Shown piece by piece: positions 6,348 through 10,810 of a stretch of DNA of 10,810 nucleotides. Position 1 is the stretch's first letter. Each line of letters begins with the position of its first letter. Where the stretch lies: assembly GCA_934446065.1 (NCBI GenBank), contig CAKSDP010000038.1, positions 1 through 10,810 of the forward strand. Direction: 5' to 3'. Made by a program: the position numbers and the translations under genes. Under the pieces are notes generated by a model. That model saw only the letters and a list, made by a program, of their open reading frames with translations. It did not search any database and was not told the origin of the DNA. Source of the DNA: an uncultured Eubacteriales bacterium (GTDB taxonomy: Bacteria; Bacillota; Clostridia; Oscillospirales; CAG-272).

Positions 6348-7458
6348 ATTTACAAACATCAAGAAAAACTTCGGCTTCGGCTGTATGAGACTGCCGATGA
6401 ACGGCGAGGACGTTGACTACGCTCAGTTCACCGAAATGGTAGACTACTTCATGGCGCAGGGGTTCAACTATTTTGACACGGCGCGCGTCTACATCGGAAC
6501 AAAGAGTGAAACTGCGATCGGAGACTGCATATCGCGGCGCTACCCGCGTGAGTCCTTTATTCTGACAGACAAGCTGTCGGGAAGCCTGTTCAACTCTGAG
6601 GAAGAGATCCGCCCGCTGTTTGAAAAGCAGCTTGAGGCGTGCGCTGTCGATTACTTTGACTTTTATCTCATGCACGCTCAGACGAAGGAGCTTTTCGAGA
6701 AATACAAAAAATGTCGCGCATATGAGACGGCGTTCGAGCTGAAGGCGGAGGGAAAGATCCGTCACGTCGGAATCTCGTTCCACGATACGGCGGAGGTGCT
6801 CGAGGAGATCCTCACCGAGTACCCGCAGATCGAGGCCGTTCAAATCCAGCTCAACTACCTTGATTTTGATGATCCTGCAGTCCAGTCCCGGCGCTGCTAC
6901 GAGGTATGTCGCAAGTACCAAAAGCCCGTCATCGTTATGGAACCAGTCAAGGGCGGAAACCTCGTAAACCTTCCCGACAAGGCAAAGAAGGTGCTTGACG
7001 ATCTCCACGGCGGCAGCCCCGCAAGCTATGCGATCCGTTTTGCCGCAGGATTTGAGGGGATCTTCATGGTGCTCTCCGGCATGGGCAATATGGAGCAGAT
7101 GCGCGACAATCTGTCGTACATGAAGGATTACATACCCCTGACAAAGGAGGAGACGGACGCGATCGCCGAGGTTTGCAGCGTTTTCCGCTCAATGCAGCTC
7201 ATCCCCTGCACTGCGTGCCGCTACTGCACCGACGGATGTCCGAAGCACATATCTATCCCCGATCTGTTCGCGTGTCTGAACGCAAAGCAGATCCACCACA
7301 ACTGGAACGCAAATTACTACTACAACGATGTGCACACAAAGCACAACGGCAAGGCGTCCGACTGCATCGGCTGCGGCAAATGTGAGGCGGCGTGCCCGCA
7401 GCATCTGCCGATACGCAAGCTTCTCGCCGACGTTGCAATGAAGTTTGAGGGAAAATGA
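6340..7458 (+). CDS. Aldo/keto reductase with C-terminal 2x[4Fe-4S] ferredoxin domain
   Basis: A 372-residue protein of the COG1453 type: an AKR barrel (about 9-265) fused to a bacterial ferredoxin-like domain. The catalytic tetrad is complete: Asp46 and Tyr51 (FDTARVY), Lys78 (ILTDK) and His112 (YLMH). The iron-sulfur motifs are C290-x2-C293-x2-C296-x3-C300-P and C342-x2-C345-x2-C348-x3-C352-P, enough for two [4Fe-4S] clusters. It therefore probably reduces a carbonyl or related group in the cytoplasm, with electrons passing through the clusters; the substrate is unknown. I place the start at GTG 6340, because GGAAAGGAG (6323-6331) ends 8 nt before it. The frame is open much further upstream inside merR, and ATG 6316 would add 8 residues but lacks spacing to a ribosome site. 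Its stop overlaps the next start by 4 bp (ATGA), so it is translationally coupled to the second reductase. Confidence 0.9.
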   Translation: MSEFTNIKKNFGFGCMRLPMNGEDVDYAQFTEMVDYFMAQGFNYFDTARVYIGTKSETAIGDCISRRYPRESFILTDKLSGSLFNSEEEIRPLFEKQLEACAVDYFDFYLMHAQTKELFEKYKKCRAYETAFELKAEGKIRHVGISFHDTAEVLEEILTEYPQIEAVQIQLNYLDFDDPAVQSRRCYEVCRKYQKPVIVMEPVKGGNLVNLPDKAKKVLDDLHGGSPASYAIRFAAGFEGIFMVLSGMGNMEQMRDNLSYMKDYIPLTKEETDAIAEVCSVFRSMQLIPCTACRYCTDGCPKHISIPDLFACLNAKQIHHNWNANYYYNDVHTKHNGKASDCIGCGKCEAACPQHLPIRKLLADVAMKFEGK

Positions 7459-8558
7459 CGGAGATGCGAAAACTGCCGCACGGCAGCGAGATGATAGCTC
7501 CGCTCGGGCTCGGTATGGGCGGAATCCAGAACACACCGCCCGACGAGATCGAAACGGTCGTGAAAAAAGCGATCGAGGCAGGGGTAAACTTCTTTGACCT
7601 GTGCGCAGGCGGAGCTGCGGTTTATGCTCCGTTCGGCCGTGCGATCAATGGACTGCGCGACCGCATATACTTTCAGCTCCACTTCGGCGCAGTATACAAC
7701 GCAAACGGGGACTACGGCTGGTCGCGAGATCTTGACGAGATCCGACGCACATTTGAATGGGAGATGGGACTACTGGACTGTGGTTACATCGACTTCGGGT
7801 TTCTTCACTGCGTCGATGCAGACAGCGATGTTGACGATATAATAAGCCGCGGAATCCTCGATTACGTATGTGAGCTGAAAAAGCAGGGGATCGTGCGTCA
7901 CATCGGCTTTTCGTCGCACACGCCGTCCGTTGCGAACCGTCTGATCGACACGGGGCTTATGGACATGATGATGTTCTCGATCAATCCGGCATACGATCTC
8001 GAATGCGGCGACGAATACGGGATCGGAACAGTCGCGGAGCGCGCGGCTCTCTTCCGCCGGTGCGAGGCGGAGGGCGTCGGAATATCGGTCATGAAGCCGT
8101 TCCACGGCGGTCAGCTCCTCTCGGACGAGACCTCGCCGTTCAGAAACGCTCTGACCCGTAACCAATGCCTGAAATACGCGCTCGACCGTCCGGCGGTGCT
8201 TACCGTACTGCCCGGTGTGCGAAATCTCGCAGACCTGTCCGAGCTTCTGAAATTCGGATCCGCTGCACCGGAGGAGTGCGACTATTCGGTGATCGGCAGT
8301 TTCACGCCGAAGTCCGCGCGCGGCAACTGCGTCTACTGCAATCACTGCGAGCCGTGCCCTGCCGGGATCGACATCGGACTCATAAACAAATACTACGATC
8401 TGTCGCTTGCGGGCGACAAGATGGCGCACGACCACTACTCCAAGCTCAAGATCAAGGCGGATGCCTGCATTTCCTGCGGACATTGCGACAGCCGCTGTCC
8501 GTTCGGCGTCGAGCAGTCGGTGCGCATGGAGAAGATCGCAAAATATTTTGACAACTGA
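7455..8558 (+). CDS. Divergent aldo/keto reductase-like Fe-S protein (tandem paralogue)
   Basis: A 367-residue protein with the same plan as its upstream neighbour but strongly diverged. The AKR-like barrel (about 12-270) keeps Asp48 (FFDLCAGG) and His118 (FLH), and PGVRNLADL (253-261) matches the usual cofactor-end motif. The catalytic Tyr expected five residues after Asp48 is Gly53, although a Tyr lies at 57. The Lys position (compare ILTDK in the neighbour) reads YFQLH, giving His76. So the ordinary AKR tetrad is incomplete. The C-terminal domain has C292-x2-C295-x2-C298-x2-C301-P and C338-x2-C341-x2-C344-x3-C348-P, which could bind two [4Fe-4S] clusters. The ATG overlaps the previous stop (ATGA). 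It may act as a partner subunit of the first reductase or catalyse a different reaction; both are inferences. An AGGAG site for the next gene follows its stop directly. Confidence 0.88.
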   Translation: MTEMRKLPHGSEMIAPLGLGMGGIQNTPPDEIETVVKKAIEAGVNFFDLCAGGAAVYAPFGRAINGLRDRIYFQLHFGAVYNANGDYGWSRDLDEIRRTFEWEMGLLDCGYIDFGFLHCVDADSDVDDIISRGILDYVCELKKQGIVRHIGFSSHTPSVANRLIDTGLMDMMMFSINPAYDLECGDEYGIGTVAERAALFRRCEAEGVGISVMKPFHGGQLLSDETSPFRNALTRNQCLKYALDRPAVLTVLPGVRNLADLSELLKFGSAAPEECDYSVIGSFTPKSARGNCVYCNHCEPCPAGIDIGLINKYYDLSLAGDKMAHDHYSKLKIKADACISCGHCDSRCPFGVEQSVRMEKIAKYFDN

Positions 8559-8574
8559 AAAGGAGAAAACAATC

Positions 8575-9159
8575 ATGATTGAGAATGCACTTGCAAAAAG
8601 AAACGCTTCGCTGAAGCTTCGTCTGACCGTAAAATCGCTGATAGCGCTCGGAACGGTAGCGCTCGCCGTGCTGCTTCCGCAGTTCGCGCATATGGTATAC
8701 GGCGCTGCGGCAGGCGTCACGTTCCTGCCGATGTACCTGCCGGTACTTCTCGGCGGCTGCCTGCTCGGCTCCGGCTGGGGCCTTGCGATAGGCGCCCTCT
8801 CCCCCGTCGTAAGCTTCCTTATCACCTCCGCCGCAGGCTCTCCCATGCCTGCGCTTGCAAGACTGCCGTTCATGATGGCTGAGCTTGCCGTATTCGCGGC
8901 TGTGGTCGGTCTCTTTTCCCGTGCGATCGAGCGTCACGCGTGGATGGCGTTCCCCGCCGTTATCGCGGCTGAGGTGTGCGGCAGAGCGTTCTTCCTTCTG
9001 TCCGTTGCTCTCCTTCAGAGCGTGACTCCGTTCACTACCGCCATGATCTGGGGACAGATCCGCACCGGTGTTGTCGGGCTGATCCTGAACGCAGTGGTCG
9101 TTCCCGCGGCAGTAATAGTTCTGAAGCACTTCCTCGATCGGGACATGGACAATGACTGA
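8575..9159 (+). CDS. Small multi-pass membrane protein, ECF transporter S-component-like
   Basis: A 194-residue, very hydrophobic protein with about six membrane segments (roughly 21-40, 46-64, 66-86, 96-116, 123-147, 160-184). The segment order, the MYLPVLLGGCLLGSGWG stretch (53-69) and the length resemble substrate-binding S components of energy-coupling factor vitamin importers. In group II systems the ATPases and EcfT are encoded elsewhere, and none is present here. The substrate cannot be read from the sequence. The start is ATG 8575 with AGGAG (8561-8565) 9 nt upstream; the frame is open from 8407 inside the reductase gene, but that part is out of frame with real coding. It lies 16 bp after the reductase and overlaps the DUF1893 gene by 8 bp. 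An alternative is an unrelated small integral membrane protein; confidence in the S-component label is moderate. Confidence 0.72.
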   Translation: MIENALAKRNASLKLRLTVKSLIALGTVALAVLLPQFAHMVYGAAAGVTFLPMYLPVLLGGCLLGSGWGLAIGALSPVVSFLITSAAGSPMPALARLPFMMAELAVFAAVVGLFSRAIERHAWMAFPAVIAAEVCGRAFFLLSVALLQSVTPFTTAMIWGQIRTGVVGLILNAVVVPAAVIVLKHFLDRDMDND

Positions 9160-9679
9160 TCTCGAACTTGCAAAAGAGGCGCTTGCCGGTCACACGATCG
9201 CACTGTGTCGAAACGGTGATGTTATCACAAGCGACAAGCGCGGCGTCGCTCCGATGGTGGACTTCATCCGCGAAGGGCGCGACCTTGACGGATACTCGGC
9301 AGCCGATCTTGTCGTCGGACGCGCGGCGGCAATGCTGTTTATATCGGCGGGAATTCGCGAGCTCCACGCAAAGGTTCTGTCAAGTGGCGCAAAGGCGCTT
9401 CTTGACGATCACGGGATCTCGGTCAGCTTTGACACGCTCACCGAGCAGATCGTGAATCGCGAGGGAACGGGGCCGTGCCCCATGGAGCGGGCTGTCTCGG
9501 GCACCGACGATATCCGCGAGGGCGTCTCTCTCATAGGTGATACGCTCGACCGTCTACGCGCAAAAAATCAGAACAAAAAACGCCTCCCGCGGCACTCGGA
9601 CTGCATACTGCTCCGACTGCCGCGGGATTTTTTCCTGTGCGGCGCTATCTTTGCGCCCGCGCTCTTGCAATTGTCTTAA
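9152..9679 (+). CDS. DUF1893 family protein (deaminase-like fold), 3' end runs through a terminator
   Basis: Residues 1 to about 138 match what I recall of DUF1893: KRGVAPMVDFIREG (29-42), GYSAADLVVGRAAA (47-60), LHAKVLS (71-77), HGISVSFDTL (87-96) and the signature NREGTGPCPMERAV (102-115, Cys109). A structurally solved member (from Thermotoga, as I recall) has a cytidine-deaminase-like fold, but the family's activity is unknown. His72-Ala-Lys and Pro108-Cys109 faintly echo deaminase HAE/PCxxC sites, though a full zinc site is not present. The ATG overlaps the S-component-like gene by 8 bp. Family members usually end near residue 135-145. Here the frame continues: residues 145-159 are encoded by the hairpin of an intrinsic terminator, and the stop is only at 9677-9679, inside the next promoter. 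The tail after about 140 is therefore probably not ancestral protein. Confidence 0.82.
   Translation: MTDLELAKEALAGHTIALCRNGDVITSDKRGVAPMVDFIREGRDLDGYSAADLVVGRAAAMLFISAGIRELHAKVLSSGAKALLDDHGISVSFDTLTEQIVNREGTGPCPMERAVSGTDDIREGVSLIGDTLDRLRAKNQNKKRLPRHSDCILLRLPRDFFLCGAIFAPALLQLS
9585..9633 (+). terminator. Strong intrinsic terminator of the MerR operon, inside the DUF1893 reading frame
   Basis: TCCCGCGGCACTCGGA (9585-9600) pairs with 9612-9627 at 15 of 16 positions (one C/C mismatch). It has an 11-nt loop and six T immediately after (9628-9633), and A-tracts lie just upstream (9575-9580). It is among the strongest terminators in the window. The DUF1893 frame stays open through it, so a terminated transcript would end near codon 161 without a stop codon. 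Confidence 0.9.
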
Positions 9680-9693
9680 TATTCCTATATAAT
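9665..9693 (+). promoter_or_regulatory. Sigma-A-type promoter of the MalT-like gene
   Basis: The -35 TTGCAA (9665-9670) and a consensus -10 TATAAT (9688-9693) have a 17-bp spacer. The start would be near 9700, about 38 nt before the ATG at 9738. The -35 lies within the extended tail of the DUF1893 frame, just downstream of the terminator. Confidence 0.8.
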
Positions 9694-9737
9694 GGTAGTA
9701 AATCAGTCGCACAGTCAAAAAGCACGGGGGTAAGGTC

Positions 9738-10754
9738 ATGCCGAAACGAGATCAGAACACAAACGCCGTTTACATATCGGAGCGGATGCGGGACAGTCTG
9801 CGTCCGATATCGCGGCACACGCTCACCGCTGTTGTAGCGCCCATGGGTTACGGAAAAACGACGGCGGTGAACTGGTATCTCGGCGAATGCGCAAAATCCG
9901 AAAAGGCGCGTATCGTACGCATAAGCGTATATTCGGACAACCTCGCGATCTTTTGGAATAGTGTGCAGGACGCTTTCGCGCACGCGGGATACGCTTTTCT
10001 CCGCGACTACCCCTGCCCCTCCGACGCCGTCGGCGGAAGTATGCTCTCCGATGATCTCTGCCACGAGCTGTACGGCGACCCGTGCTTCGTTTTCATAGAC
10101 GATTTTCACCTGCTGACCGACACCCGTGCAGCCGCTTTCATCTGCAATCTTACAAACCGGCTCCCGCAAAATGTGCATCTCATAATCGCGAGCCGCGACA
10201 AATTCCTGCCCGCCGCCGAAACATTGAGGCTCGGGCGGAAGGTGTACACGCTCGACACAAAGCAGCTCCGGCTGAATCACACCGAGCTTTCCGTTTACGC
10301 TCAAAAATGCGGCGCCGCGTTGTCGGACGAGCAGCTCGACGCGCTGCTCTACTCGAGCGAGGGGTGGTTTTCTGCCGTGTATCTGAATCTGCGCACGCTT
10401 GCGGAGCGCGGCTCATTTCCCGACCGCAATTCCGACGTTTACGCCATGTTCACTGCAGCGCTCATTGATCCGCTGCCGCCGCAGATGAAAGAATTCCTTG
10501 CGGTCATGGGGCTTGCCGATGAGTTCACGGCAGAGGAAGCACGAATTGTCACGGGGATGGAGGAAGCCGAGCGCATCATCGTCGCTCTGACGGAGCAGAA
10601 TGCGTTTGTAACACGCCTGCCCGACGGTGTAACGTACAGATTCCACCACATGATGAAGGAGTGCGCCGAGCGCACATTCCTTACGCTTGCGCCTGAAGTG
10701 CGCATCCGCTACATAAACCGCTTCGGTTCATGGTACAATGCTCATGTACGGTAG
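9738..10754 (+). CDS. MalT/LuxR-family STAND NTPase, N-terminal part only (apparently truncated)
   Basis: A 338-residue ORF matching the N-terminal NTPase region of large ATP-dependent MalT-like regulators. The opening YISERMRDSLRPISRHTLT (12-30) is typical. The P-loop is APMGYGKTT (34-42, Lys40), Walker B is FVFIDDFH (117-124), and the IIASRD strand is at 149-154. A helical/winged region follows (about 175-330: LRLNHTELSVYA, SEGWFSAVYLNLR, TYRFHHMMKE). Full-length relatives are about 750-900 residues, with TPR-like repeats and a C-terminal LuxR helix-turn-helix. Here family-like sequence ends at SWYNAH (330-335), followed by VR and an amber stop, so no DNA-binding domain is present. None of the three forward frames after 10745 continues the family sequence. 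It may be a pseudogene, a rearranged gene or an assembly junction. The start at 9738 has GGGGG 7 nt upstream and a clear promoter. Confidence 0.8.
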   Translation: MPKRDQNTNAVYISERMRDSLRPISRHTLTAVVAPMGYGKTTAVNWYLGECAKSEKARIVRISVYSDNLAIFWNSVQDAFAHAGYAFLRDYPCPSDAVGGSMLSDDLCHELYGDPCFVFIDDFHLLTDTRAAAFICNLTNRLPQNVHLIIASRDKFLPAAETLRLGRKVYTLDTKQLRLNHTELSVYAQKCGAALSDEQLDALLYSSEGWFSAVYLNLRTLAERGSFPDRNSDVYAMFTAALIDPLPPQMKEFLAVMGLADEFTAEEARIVTGMEEAERIIVALTEQNAFVTRLPDGVTYRFHHMMKECAERTFLTLAPEVRIRYINRFGSWYNAHVR

Positions 10755-10810
10755 AGAAGCACAAAGCAAAACAAGGATAGCCAGCCCTGCCACTATTCCG
10801 AAGTCAGGGG
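10728..10810 (-). CDS. Possible C-terminal end of a membrane protein entering from the window edge
   Basis: On the minus strand a frame runs from the window edge to a TGA at 10730-10728. It encodes 26 residues that read as one transmembrane helix (GIVAGLAILVLLCASLPYM) with short polar ends. It overlaps the end of the MalT-like ORF by 27 bp. With so little sequence the family cannot be named and the frame may be chance, but the hydrophobic run starts almost exactly where the MalT-like similarity stops. Confidence 0.25.
   Translation of the reverse strand, partial: PDFGIVAGLAILVLLCASLPYMSIVP

Noticed and set aside
8407..8574. Extended N-terminus of the S-component-like protein
   Set aside because: It overlaps the ferredoxin motifs of the second reductase in another frame. 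ATG 8575 has AGGAG at good distance.
7770..8873. A 367-codon minus-strand frame over the second reductase and the S-like gene
   Set aside because: It lies opposite well-supported genes with conserved cysteine and catalytic motifs. The translation is Arg/Ala-rich without domain features, so it is a codon-bias shadow.

Overview
The window looks like chromosomal DNA from an uncultured gut-type Firmicute, most likely class Clostridia (Oscillospiraceae-like). This is inferred from strong AGGAGG-type ribosome sites, sigma-A-type promoters with 17-bp spacers, moderately high GC coding DNA with AT-rich intergenic gaps, a CpsB/CpsD-type phosphotyrosine pair, ferredoxin-domain aldo/keto reductases of the COG1453 type, and a MalT/LuxR-type NTPase. 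No tRNA, rRNA, CRISPR array or complete mobile element was seen.

Layout. (1) 103-2938, plus strand: a promoter drives an N-acetylhexosamine-kinase-like phosphotransferase, a PHP-type tyrosine phosphatase (CpsB/CapC family) and a bacterial tyrosine kinase (CpsD/CapB family) with a very tyrosine-rich tail. A strong hairpin terminator follows, and probably also serves the facing gene. (2) 2965-3741, minus strand: a zinc-ribbon membrane protein of unknown role. It diverges from ftsH across a 198-bp gap holding two good promoters and an inverted repeat. (3) 3940-5791: an FtsH-type membrane AAA+ zinc protease with its own promoter and terminator. (4) 5835-9634: a compact operon headed by a MerR-type regulator. 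Its promoter has the 19-bp spacer and perfect dyad typical of MerR control. After merR come two tandem aldo/keto reductases with C-terminal 2x[4Fe-4S] ferredoxin domains, a small ECF S-component-like membrane protein and a DUF1893 protein. Nearly all junctions overlap or nearly touch. (5) 9665-10810: a new promoter and the N-terminal NTPase part of a MalT-like regulator. It stops at 338 codons, and in the last ~80 bases a hydrophobic minus-strand reading frame enters from the window edge.

How the genes may work together. The first operon fits sugar-phosphate supply plus phosphotyrosine control of capsule or exopolysaccharide export, but the membrane activator (CpsC/TkmA type) and glycosyltransferases are not in the window. 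The MerR operon is the best candidate for an undescribed system: a substrate importer, two Fe-S reductases (one lacking two residues of the usual AKR catalytic tetrad) and a deaminase-fold protein of unknown activity, all under one MerR switch. Its last ORF reads through its own intrinsic terminator, which would yield a stop-less transcript. The substrate and inducer cannot be read from the sequence.
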